Below, in pieces: positions 8,686 through 16,422 of a DNA stretch of 64,000 bases. The stretch comes from Pacificoceanicola sp048553275 (lineage in GTDB: Bacteria > Pseudomonadota > Alphaproteobacteria > Rhodobacterales > Rhodobacteraceae), in the NCBI RefSeq assembly GCF_048553275.1, contig NZ_JBLZMW010000011.1, forward strand, positions 108,201 through 172,200, written 5' to 3'. A program made the translations under genes and the position numbers. Under the pieces are notes generated by a model. That model did not search any database and was not told the origin of the DNA. It was given only the letters and a program-made list of their open reading frames with translations. The stretch's first letter is position 1; the number at the start of each line of letters is the position of its first letter.

Positions 8686-10079
8686 TGTATTTGCTCCCAA
8701 GTATCCTGGATGACGGTGAGCACCGTCATCACGTCTTCGCGGGTTGTGTCAAACTGGCCAACCTGTACGCGAATGATCTTGCGACCATCGAACGCGCCTT
8801 GGGTCAGGTAGACCCGGCCATCGTCGTTGATTGCGTCCACCAGCCGTTGTTGGGCGGCGTCATCGCCGGGACAGCGAAAGGAAAACAGGCTGAGGATGGG
8901 TTCCGTGACGATCTCGAAGCCATCCAGACCGCGAATGGCTTCACACAGGTCTCCAGCCCAGGCCACATGATTGCGGATGCGGGTCTGCAGGCCTTCGAGG
9001 CCGTAGGACCGCAGCAGGAACCAGATCTTCAGCGCCCGGAACCGCCGCCCGAGCGGGATCGTCCATTCCGAATAGTTGGTCACCGCCGCACCGGTGGTCT
9101 TGAGGTATTCGGGCTCGATTTTCAGCGTGTTGAGCTGCGGCGCGGGATCGCGCAGGAACTGGACAGAGCAATCGAACTGCACCCCGAGCCATTTGTGCGG
9201 GTTGAACACGATGCTGTCGCAGCGGTCGACGCCGGTCCAGAAGGTTTCCCGGAATTCAGGGCAGATCATCGCCGACCCGGCCCAGGCCGCATCGAGATGG
9301 GTATAGAGATCGTGGCGCTGTGCCAGGTCGAGGATGGGAGCGAGATCGTCGCTCGCCCCGATCCCTGTTCCACCAGTGATTGCGATGATCCCCGCAGGGG
9401 TGTGGCCCGCCGCGCGGTCCGCCGCAATCGCGGCTTCGAGCGAGGCCACATCCATGGCGTGGCGGGGGCCATTGGTGCCGATCTTGACCAGATTGTCCTG
9501 CCCGATCCCGGCGACCCAGCACGCCCGGTCAATTGAGGAATGGACCTGATCGGAGCAGTAGATCCGCAGGTGTCCCTTGCCCGACAGTCCCTCGCGGTTG
9601 CCGGTGTAGCCGGTCGCGCGCTCGCGCATGGTCAGAACTGCGGAGAGCGTCGCGGAGGAGGCGCTGTCCTGAATGACGCCGGTGTAGCCTTCGGCCAGCC
9701 CGAGCGCCTGCCGCAGCCAGTCGACCATGACGCCCTCGACCTCGGTCGCGGCGGGGGAGGTCTGCCACAGCATGCATTGCGCCGCCACGGTGTTCACCAA
9801 TTGCTCGGCAAGGATGGAGGGCGGCGCGGCATTGGACGGGAAATAGGCAAAGAAGCGGGGATGCTGCCAGTGGGTCATGCCGGGCATGACGATCGCATCG
9901 AAGTCCTTCAGGATCGCGGCCATGTCTTCGCCCTGTTGCGGAGGGCTTGAGGGCAGTTGCGCGGCGATTTCGCCGGGCTTTGTCTGCGCGCGGACGGGGC
10001 GGTCCGGCAGGCCCGTATGATAGGCCGCGCCCCAATCGGCGATCTGTTTGCTCCACTCGGCGAATTCATCCCAATTCAT
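8682..10079 (-). CDS. PLP-dependent aromatic-L-amino-acid decarboxylase (group II)
   Basis: This 465-residue member of the AADC/tyrosine/DOPA decarboxylase family starts at MNWDEFAEW; longer upstream readings lack family similarity. The PLP lysine lies in NPHKWLG (K296), with the ring-stacking histidine in DQVHSS (H180) and the aspartate that binds the pyridine nitrogen in HLDAAWAG (D263). It should convert an aromatic amino acid (tyrosine, DOPA, phenylalanine or tryptophan) to its amine. It sits inside the hpa operon, 70 bp after hpaD and coupled to hpaG, which suggests that amines such as tyramine or dopamine feed homoprotocatechuate. Exact substrate is inferred only from context. Confidence 0.88.
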   Translation of the reverse strand: MNWDEFAEWSKQIADWGAAYHTGLPDRPVRAQTKPGEIAAQLPSSPPQQGEDMAAILKDFDAIVMPGMTHWQHPRFFAYFPSNAAPPSILAEQLVNTVAAQCMLWQTSPAATEVEGVMVDWLRQALGLAEGYTGVIQDSASSATLSAVLTMRERATGYTGNREGLSGKGHLRIYCSDQVHSSIDRACWVAGIGQDNLVKIGTNGPRHAMDVASLEAAIAADRAAGHTPAGIIAITGGTGIGASDDLAPILDLAQRHDLYTHLDAAWAGSAMICPEFRETFWTGVDRCDSIVFNPHKWLGVQFDCSVQFLRDPAPQLNTLKIEPEYLKTTGAAVTNYSEWTIPLGRRFRALKIWFLLRSYGLEGLQTRIRNHVAWAGDLCEAIRGLDGFEIVTEPILSLFSFRCPGDDAAQQRLVDAINDDGRVYLTQGAFDGRKIIRVQVGQFDTTREDVMTVLTVIQDTWEQIQ

Positions 10080-10149
10080 GACTTGGACCTTTTTTCGTGT
10101 GCTGCGCGGGCAGGGCGCGTGAACGTGTGAGAGCCGGGCAAGCCGGCGA

Positions 10150-11133
10150 TCAGGGCGCGATGATCGGGCTGGCGGCGATTTGCGAGTCGCGGGTATCGAC
10201 GCCGACAAAACCAGAGCCGTGCTTGAACCAGCTTTCCGGTGCCGGCGAACCCCAAAGGGTCTGGCGCTGCGGATCCTGCAAGTCCCACTTGATCGGTTCC
10301 AGATCGGGATCGACGGTTTGGTAATCGGAGCAATAGATCTCGATCCTGTGCCCATCGGGGTCGAGAATATAGAGGAAGAAGGCGTTGGAGATGCCGTGCC
10401 GTCCGGGGCCGCGTTCGATGTTCTTCACATAACCGGTCGTCGCCATGAGATCGAGCAGGTCAATGATGTTCAGCGGGGTCGGCACCCAGAAGGCCAGATG
10501 GTGCATGCGCGGCCCTGTGCCGTTGGTAAAGGCCATGTCATGCACGCCGCCCTTGCGGTGCATCCAGGCCGCCCAGAGCTTCTTGCTGACTTCGTCCTCG
10601 GTGTATTCCGTCACGCGAAAGCCGAAATCGCTGTAGAAGGCGACCGAAGCATCGACGTCGTGGCTGAAACAGTTGAAATGGTCGATGCGCAGCGGTTTGA
10701 CCCCGCGATAAAGCGCGTATTTCTGATGGATTGGCGCAAGCCGGTCCATCGTGTGATAGAACTCCAGCGGAATGCCCATGTTGTCCGAAGTCAGCAGCGT
10801 CCGGCCCTGATAGGCGCGTTCGACCCAGGCGGTCGGGCGGCCCCGGGCGCGGAAATAGGCCTCTGCCTTGTCAAGGTCGGCCTCATCAAAGGTCTTGAAA
10901 CCAAGGACTTCGACGGTGCCGGGCAAATCCGATTTTTGCAGGATCACACAGTGATGGCCGCGCTCTTCCATGGCGCGCAGATAGATATGGCTGTCGCTTT
11001 CATCGGTGACCTGCAGGCCGAGCGTATCGGCATAGAACGCCCTGGAGGCGACCAGATCGGCCACGTTCAGGCAGACATGGCTCAGGCGGATGGTGTTGAA
11101 ATCGGGATAGAGGTTGGGGGCGGGGACGGGCAT
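10150..11133 (-). CDS. hpaD: 3,4-dihydroxyphenylacetate 2,3-dioxygenase (extradiol, VOC fold)
   Basis: The 327-residue two-domain vicinal-oxygen-chelate extradiol dioxygenase has candidate metal ligands H152 (RIDHFNCF), H211 or H212 (RMHHLAFW) and E265 (HRIEIYC), spaced as in homoprotocatechuate 2,3-dioxygenases. It opens the ring of homoprotocatechuate to 5-carboxymethyl-2-hydroxymuconate semialdehyde, the substrate of HpaE from the same operon. This is the VOC-type family typical of Gram-positives and several alphaproteobacteria, not the LigB-type HpaD of enterobacteria. It lies 18 bp after the HD-domain gene. Confidence 0.9.
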   Translation of the reverse strand: MPVPAPNLYPDFNTIRLSHVCLNVADLVASRAFYADTLGLQVTDESDSHIYLRAMEERGHHCVILQKSDLPGTVEVLGFKTFDEADLDKAEAYFRARGRPTAWVERAYQGRTLLTSDNMGIPLEFYHTMDRLAPIHQKYALYRGVKPLRIDHFNCFSHDVDASVAFYSDFGFRVTEYTEDEVSKKLWAAWMHRKGGVHDMAFTNGTGPRMHHLAFWVPTPLNIIDLLDLMATTGYVKNIERGPGRHGISNAFFLYILDPDGHRIEIYCSDYQTVDPDLEPIKWDLQDPQRQTLWGSPAPESWFKHGSGFVGVDTRDSQIAASPIIAP

Positions 11134-11151
11134 GGTTTTGGCTTCTTGGGT

Positions 11152-11562
11152 TCAGGAAAGATGGCGCAATGCGGTTTGGTATTTTCGGGTCAGCCGATCT
11201 CTTGTCTCGGCATCCAGCAGTGCCAGCCGCGCGGGATGGCTGTTATCTGCGATATCGGCGCGCTTGACCCGTGTGGCGATGGGATTTGCGGCGACGCGGG
11301 CGTAATAGGTTTCGGGCCGCTCATCGGGGCGGCGGGTGATCGCATCGACCGCCTCGGCAACCCGGGGGCCGAACTGGTCAGCGATCTGAGCCAATGGAAT
11401 GTCGCAATCCTCGACAACATCGTGCAGCAGCGCGACGACAACGTCGATTTCATCCGTCACACCGGCCGCAACACGGGCGACATGGCCGATATAGGCCATG
11501 CCTGCCTTGTCGGTCTGTCCCGCATGCGCGGACAGCGCCAGTTCAAATGCAGCGCCAATCAT
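11152..11562 (-). CDS. Small HD-domain protein resembling single-domain (p)ppGpp hydrolases
   Basis: The 136-residue protein resembles the hydrolase half of RelA/SpoT and the MESH1-type small alarmone hydrolases. It has AHAGQTDKAGMAYIGHVARVA near the N-terminus, the metal-binding ALLHDVVEDCDI motif, and a following FGPRVAEAVDAITRR helix. If active it would remove pyrophosphate from ppGpp or a related nucleotide. The arginine or lysine usually following GQ is altered to TDK, so substrate preference is uncertain. Its start overlaps the hpaE stop by 4 bp and hpaD follows after 18 bp, so it is translated with aromatic catabolism genes. Its role there is unknown. Confidence 0.75.
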   Translation of the reverse strand: MIGAAFELALSAHAGQTDKAGMAYIGHVARVAAGVTDEIDVVVALLHDVVEDCDIPLAQIADQFGPRVAEAVDAITRRPDERPETYYARVAANPIATRVKRADIADNSHPARLALLDAETRDRLTRKYQTALRHLS

Positions 11563-13073
11563 GAGAGGGTGCCCAGTTTGGTGATCTTGTGTTGGCCGGT
11601 GGCAAAGCCGATGTGTTTGAGTTCCATGTAAAAGTCAAAGGACCAGTCGCCGCCGTCGCGCCCGATGCCGCTTGCCTTGACCCCGCCGAAGGGTGTCGGC
11701 AGGTGGCGGACGTTCTCGGAATTGACCCAGATCATGCCCGCCTCCAGCCTGTCGGTAAAGCGCAGCGCGCGGGTCAGATCGTTGGTCCAGACATAGCCGG
11801 TCAACCCATAGGGCGTGTCATTTGCGATCTGTAGGGCTTCTTCTTCGGTGCCGAAGGGAATCGAGGTCAGAACCGGACCAAAGATCTCCTCCCGCGCGAT
11901 GCGCATCCGGTTGTTGGCATCGGTAAAGAGGGTGGGCCGGACGAAATACCCGGTCTCCCCGACGGTCTCGCCGCCCGCCGCGATCGTCGCACCCTCCGCG
12001 CGGGCGGTTTCGAAATAGCGGGTGACCTTGTCGAAGTGTTCTTCGCTGATCAGGGGGCCGATCTCCGTGGCCGGATCGAGCGGATGGCCGACCTTGATGG
12101 CGTTGACCCGCTCGATCAGTCTGGCCTCGAAATCCTCGCGGATCGTGTCCTGCACAAGCAGTCGGCTGGAGGAGGTGCAGCGCTCGCCGTTGATCGAGTA
12201 GATCATGAAGATCACGGCGTCCAGCGCGCGGTCGAGATCGGCATCCTCGAACACGATCACCGGGTTCTTGCCACCAAGCTCAAGGTGATTACGCTTCAAC
12301 GTATCGGCACCCTGTTTGGTGATCAGGCTGCCGGTGCGGCTTTCGCCGACAAAGGCGATGGCCTTGATTAACGGGTGCGCGCACAGCGCTTTGCCCGCGT
12401 CTTCGCCAAAGCCGTTCACCGTGTTCAGCACACCCGGCGGCAGCCCGGCCTCTTCGGCAATCTCGACCAGCAAACGGGCGGTCAGCGGCGAGGCCTCGGC
12501 CGGTTTGTGCACAACGCTACAGCCCGCCGCCAGCGCCGGTGCGATTTTCCACGTCGACAGCATGAACGGCGTGTTCCAGGGCGTTATGACACCGACGGGG
12601 CCGATAGGAACGCGTGTCGTGATGTTCATCAACGTGGGCGACTTGAGGTGTTGGCCGTCGCGGGCCTGCACGACCTGATCCGCGAAATAGCGGAAGTTCT
12701 CCGCACCGCGCAGCGCTGCCTTGGACATGAATTTGTAGGCCTGACCGGTGTCCCAGCATTCACATAGGGCGATTTCCTCGGCGCGCGCCTCGATGCCTTC
12801 GGCGATGCGGATCAGGATCGCCCTGCGCGCCGTCGCGGGCATGTCGCGCCACGCGGCGAAGGCGGCGTGCGCCGCTCTGGCGGCGGCGTCGATATTCTCG
12901 GCAGTGCCGTGGGCCACGTTGCAGATCACGCTTTTGTCCACCGGCGAGCGGGTCTGGAAGACTCCGCCCGCCCCGGGCGCGTCCTTGCCCGCGATCCGGT
13001 TCTGGATGCCCGCGCTGCGGAACGGAGCCAGATATATGTCCAGCTTGGCAAGGTTGTCGTCGAATGCCGTCAT
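11559..13073 (-). CDS. hpaE: 5-carboxymethyl-2-hydroxymuconate semialdehyde dehydrogenase
   Basis: This 504-residue NAD-dependent aldehyde dehydrogenase has the catalytic glutamate in NHLELGGKNP and the catalytic cysteine in NGERCTSSSRL. It oxidises the ring-opened semialdehyde made by HpaD to 5-carboxymethyl-2-hydroxymuconate. It is the first gene of the minus-strand hpa operon, transcribed away from hpaR across a shared 183-bp regulatory region. Its stop overlaps the start of the HD-domain gene. The family name is supported by both sequence type and neighbours hpaD, hpaG, hpaH and hpaR. Confidence 0.88.
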   Translation of the reverse strand: MTAFDDNLAKLDIYLAPFRSAGIQNRIAGKDAPGAGGVFQTRSPVDKSVICNVAHGTAENIDAAARAAHAAFAAWRDMPATARRAILIRIAEGIEARAEEIALCECWDTGQAYKFMSKAALRGAENFRYFADQVVQARDGQHLKSPTLMNITTRVPIGPVGVITPWNTPFMLSTWKIAPALAAGCSVVHKPAEASPLTARLLVEIAEEAGLPPGVLNTVNGFGEDAGKALCAHPLIKAIAFVGESRTGSLITKQGADTLKRNHLELGGKNPVIVFEDADLDRALDAVIFMIYSINGERCTSSSRLLVQDTIREDFEARLIERVNAIKVGHPLDPATEIGPLISEEHFDKVTRYFETARAEGATIAAGGETVGETGYFVRPTLFTDANNRMRIAREEIFGPVLTSIPFGTEEEALQIANDTPYGLTGYVWTNDLTRALRFTDRLEAGMIWVNSENVRHLPTPFGGVKASGIGRDGGDWSFDFYMELKHIGFATGQHKITKLGTLS

Positions 13074-13156
13074 GCGGTGGGCCTCCAGCGGATCGGATGC
13101 GTGTCGATATGTCGGTGAAATGCCCGTGATGACACTCAGGTGTCCTTTGGCATTTC

Positions 13157-13170
13157 ATTAACATGTTAAT
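13157..13170. promoter_or_regulatory. Perfect 14-bp palindrome, probable HpaR operator
   Basis: ATTAACATGTTAAT is a perfect palindrome in the AT-rich centre of the hpaE-hpaR divergent intergenic region (13074-13256). MarR-family regulators usually bind such symmetrical sites of 14-18 bp, and HpaR is known to repress the hpa meta-cleavage operon and itself. A related AT-rich stretch (AAGTTAAGTATTG) follows at 13178-13190. Confidence 0.6.
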
Positions 13171-13256
13171 TATTGCCAAGTTAAGTATTGCGATCCCCGG
13201 TTGTCAAGCCCAACCTCCCCGTGCATGTGACATGCCATGCTATTTCCGAGGTCCCC

Positions 13257-13694
13257 ATGACGTCCAGATTGCCATCGACGAACCGCTCGCTTCCGATCGC
13301 GTTGATCCGCGCGCGTGAAGGGGTCATGCTGCCGATCCGTGACATGCTGGCCGAAACCGGGATTACCGAACAACAATGGCGCGTCCTGCGGGTGTTGGCT
13401 GAATACGGCCAGCTCGACACCAAGACACTGGCCGACAGGGCTAGCCTGCTGTTCCCCAGTCTCACCCGCATCGCGGCCACGCTGCGCGACAAGGGGCTGA
13501 TCAGCCAGACCCGCGACCGCGTCGACAGGCGGCGCCAGTTCATCGCGATCACGCCACAGGGGCAGAAAATCATCGACGACCATAGCCTGCAGGCGGCGCA
13601 GATCGTTGACGGGTTCAAGACCACCCTGGGCGCCGAGAACTACGAGACGCTGCTCGACCTGCTCACCCTTCTCGATCCCGGATCGCGGGACTAG
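13257..13694 (+). CDS. hpaR: MarR-family repressor of homoprotocatechuate degradation
   Basis: The 145-residue winged-helix MarR protein starts at MTSRLPSTNRSLPIAL. It has the typical HpaR features: an N-terminal LIRAREGVMLPIRDML helix, ITEQQWRVLRVL, and the wing region with RDRVDRRRQFIAIT. It senses 4-hydroxyphenylacetate or homoprotocatechuate in known systems and releases the hpa promoters. It is divergent from hpaE. Its TAG stop overlaps tail-to-tail with the stop of the next minus-strand gene inside CTAG (13691-13694). A frame extension to 13188 would run through the palindrome, so the ATG at 13257 is preferred. Confidence 0.85.
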   Translation: MTSRLPSTNRSLPIALIRAREGVMLPIRDMLAETGITEQQWRVLRVLAEYGQLDTKTLADRASLLFPSLTRIAATLRDKGLISQTRDRVDRRRQFIAITPQGQKIIDDHSLQAAQIVDGFKTTLGAENYETLLDLLTLLDPGSRD

Positions 13695-14923
13695 CCCGCG
13701 ACGATGCCCTCGGCCCGCCAGCGGTCGAAAATCTCCAGCGCCTTTGCCGCGAATCCCGCGTCGTTGATGTGACAGTCGATCGGGTGCGCCGTGACGTTGC
13801 CGGGCAGGGTTGCGGTGATCTCCGCCAGAAACGCCGCCAGCCCTTCCGTGTCGTGCAGATCCGCGCCCTCGCGGTCCCATTCCCCAAGACCGCGTTCCGG
13901 CAGGATGAGTGCAACCGGCCCCTCGGCCTTGGCCAGCCGCTTGGTGTGCGCGCGTGCCACCATCCTGCGTTCGTCACTGTTCAGGACAATCGAGGACAGC
14001 AGCCGGTTATGAGCGTGTTGCGGATGCCCTGCCCATTTCTCGGGGACCGGTTGCCAGCCGACAATGTCCACAAGGTCATAGCACCCCGGCGCGACGATCT
14101 GCGGTGTGCCATGCGCGCCTGCGTTCGTCAGACGATCGGCCCCGGCGGAGAGGCTCGATCCGTGGATGTGATTGCCAAGTTCCTGCGTGCAGAAATCGAA
14201 GACACAGGCAAAGGCCCCCTGACCAGCGAGGTTTTCGAAGGCCCGCCCGCCCATGCCGGTGGCATGAAACACCGCAACCTCATAGCCTCGCGCTTCCAGC
14301 GCGGGCTTCAATGGGACGACGTATTTCAGCGCGGACGTGCCCAGCGACATCATTCCAATCAGGGGTTTGTCAGGCTTCGGGCGCATGGCCGCGCGCGCCG
14401 CGCCCAGGACGGCGCCCGCCGCTTGGCTCAGCGAGGCCTTGCAGATCGCATTCAAACCATAAAGCCCACCGGCCCACAGGATCATCTGCGTATCGGCGGC
14501 CAGACGTTCGGCGGGGATCAGCGGGGAAAAGGCCACGGTCGATACGATGTACTTGGGCACGCCCAGTGGCAGCGCCGAACACAGGTCCAGCGCCAGATCG
14601 GTGCCCATCGTCCCTCCCAGCACGATCACGCCGTCAAAGACCCCTTCGGCAAACAGCCTTGCGGCCAGGAGGCCTGCCCCGCGCGCCATGATCTGCATGG
14701 CGTGGTTTTCGTCTCCGCTGTCGATGGCCGCCCTGATCGACCCGCCGCCTGCCTCTGCGACGTCATGCTTGGAGTGGTCGGTGGGGGCGGGGGGATCGCC
14801 CAGAACCGAGACGTCCATGGTGCGGACACGACCGCCCTGGTCGCGGATCACCCCGGCCAGAAAGGCCAGTTCGGCGGCCTTGGTGTCGTAGGTTCCGACA
14901 ACGAGAATGGTCTTGTCGCTCAT
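13691..14923 (-). CDS. Tm-1-like ATP-binding domain protein (UPF0261)
   Basis: The 410-residue protein starts at MSDKTILVVGTYDTKAAE. It has the Tm-1-like/UPF0261 pattern of an N-terminal nucleotide-binding domain (VVGTYDTK, VIVLGGTMGTDLAL) and a C-terminal domain with the GMMSLGTSALKY and HNRLLSSIVLN segments. The family takes its name from the plant virus resistance protein Tm-1, whose domain binds ATP; the bacterial role is unknown. In many bacteria it is paired with a TIM-barrel protein, which is missing here. It is coupled by ATGA (14920-14923) to an aldehyde dehydrogenase and lies at the end of a tctCBA operon. Confidence 0.85.
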   Translation of the reverse strand: MSDKTILVVGTYDTKAAELAFLAGVIRDQGGRVRTMDVSVLGDPPAPTDHSKHDVAEAGGGSIRAAIDSGDENHAMQIMARGAGLLAARLFAEGVFDGVIVLGGTMGTDLALDLCSALPLGVPKYIVSTVAFSPLIPAERLAADTQMILWAGGLYGLNAICKASLSQAAGAVLGAARAAMRPKPDKPLIGMMSLGTSALKYVVPLKPALEARGYEVAVFHATGMGGRAFENLAGQGAFACVFDFCTQELGNHIHGSSLSAGADRLTNAGAHGTPQIVAPGCYDLVDIVGWQPVPEKWAGHPQHAHNRLLSSIVLNSDERRMVARAHTKRLAKAEGPVALILPERGLGEWDREGADLHDTEGLAAFLAEITATLPGNVTAHPIDCHINDAGFAAKALEIFDRWRAEGIVAG

Positions 14924-16422
14924 GCCGGGCCTCCGTGCAGCTTGATCCACGCGGTTTTGAGGTTGATGTACTTATCGATCGCATGCAGCGATTTGTCGGA
15001 CCCGTTGCCGGATTGGCCGACCCCGCCAAGCGGCACGGTGCCGTCCGCGCCGCCATAGGTGTTCACGTGCATCACGCCGGTGCGCACCGCCCGCACCATG
15101 CGATGGGCGCGGCCAAGGTTCGATGTCCACACGGCGCCCGCGAGTCCGTAGACCGTGGCATTGGCGATGCGGACCGCGTCGGTCTCGCTCTCGAACGGAG
15201 TTACTCCGAGCAGGGGGCCAAAGACCTCTTTTTGTGCGAGGGTCGCCTGCGGTGTCACCCCGGTGACGATGGTTGGGGACATGTAGTATCCGCCGGTTTC
15301 CTGCAGGATGCGGCCACCGCCGGTCACGACCTGTCCGCCTTCGGCCTGGGCGGTCTCGACAAAGCCCAGGTTGGCCGCCAGTTGTCGTTCGGAATGGACC
15401 GCGCCGATCTGCGTGTCACGCTTCAGCGGATCACCCACAGGCATGGCCTCGGTCGCACGGACGACGGCGGCGACGAAGTCATCGTGGATCGACGCCTCCA
15501 CCAGCAGGCGCGATCCCGCGACGCAGACTTGCCCGGCATTCCGGAAAATCCCGGCGGCGGCCACCTTGGCGGCTTCGTCCAGATCGGGCGCGTCGGCAAA
15601 CACGATGTTGGGGGATTTGCCGCCCAGTTCGAGATAGACGCGTTTCATGTTCGACTGCGCCGCATATTCCAGCAACCGCCGACCCGTGCCGCCGGACCCG
15701 GTAAAGGCCAGCACGTCCACGTCCATTGACAGGCCCATGGCCGCGCCGACAATGGCGCCTTCGCCGGTCACCGCATTCAGCACCCCCGGCGGCAGGCCCG
15801 CTTCGAGCGCCAGTTCGGCCATCCGCATTAGCGCAAGCGACGCCGTCTCCGCCGGTTTCAACACAACGGAATTGCCCATCGCCAGCGCCGGTCCAAGCTT
15901 CCATGCGCCGATCATCAACGGGAAGTTCCACGGGATGATCGCCCCGACCACGCCGACCGGCTCCTTGTGTATCAGCCCGAGGACGTCCGATTGCGTCGGT
16001 GCGATTTCGCCGTAGATCTTGTCCAGGGCCTCGGCATAGTAGCGGATTGTGGCGGCGGCCGAGCCGGGCTCGGCCTTGAACGCCATGGCGATTTCCGTTC
16101 CATTGTCGCGCACACCAAGAACCGCCAGCTCGGCCGCGTTGGCCTCGATCAGATCGGCCCATTTCATCAGGACCATCTTGCGCGCCGCAGGCGGCTGCCC
16201 GCACCAGCGCCGGTCGTCAAACGCCGCGCGTGCCGAGGCGATGGCTTTGGTCATGTCTGCAGCCGTCCCCCGCGCCAGCGTTGTCAGGATCTGGCCGTCG
16301 ATCGGAGAGACAACCGGCATCGTGCCCCCGTCCGAGGCGGGGACAGGGCGGCCGCCGATCAGATGCGAGCAGGGCGGAACAGGCCGCGTGCGGAGCGCGT
16401 CTATCCGGGGTTGATCAAGCAT
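14920..16422 (-). CDS. NAD(P)-dependent aldehyde dehydrogenase
   Basis: The 500-residue class I/II type aldehyde dehydrogenase starts at MLDQPRIDALR. The catalytic glutamate lies in YLELGGKSPN and the catalytic cysteine in NAGQVCVAGSRL. It resembles PuuC-like/gamma-glutamyl-aminobutyraldehyde and betaine-type dehydrogenases, but the substrate cannot be fixed. Its start overlaps the tctA stop by 8 bp and its stop overlaps the Tm-1-like gene. With the class III aminotransferase on the other side of the cluster, it may oxidise an aldehyde produced by transamination of an imported amine. That is inference. Confidence 0.85.
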   Translation of the reverse strand: MLDQPRIDALRTRPVPPCSHLIGGRPVPASDGGTMPVVSPIDGQILTTLARGTAADMTKAIASARAAFDDRRWCGQPPAARKMVLMKWADLIEANAAELAVLGVRDNGTEIAMAFKAEPGSAAATIRYYAEALDKIYGEIAPTQSDVLGLIHKEPVGVVGAIIPWNFPLMIGAWKLGPALAMGNSVVLKPAETASLALMRMAELALEAGLPPGVLNAVTGEGAIVGAAMGLSMDVDVLAFTGSGGTGRRLLEYAAQSNMKRVYLELGGKSPNIVFADAPDLDEAAKVAAAGIFRNAGQVCVAGSRLLVEASIHDDFVAAVVRATEAMPVGDPLKRDTQIGAVHSERQLAANLGFVETAQAEGGQVVTGGGRILQETGGYYMSPTIVTGVTPQATLAQKEVFGPLLGVTPFESETDAVRIANATVYGLAGAVWTSNLGRAHRMVRAVRTGVMHVNTYGGADGTVPLGGVGQSGNGSDKSLHAIDKYINLKTAWIKLHGGPA

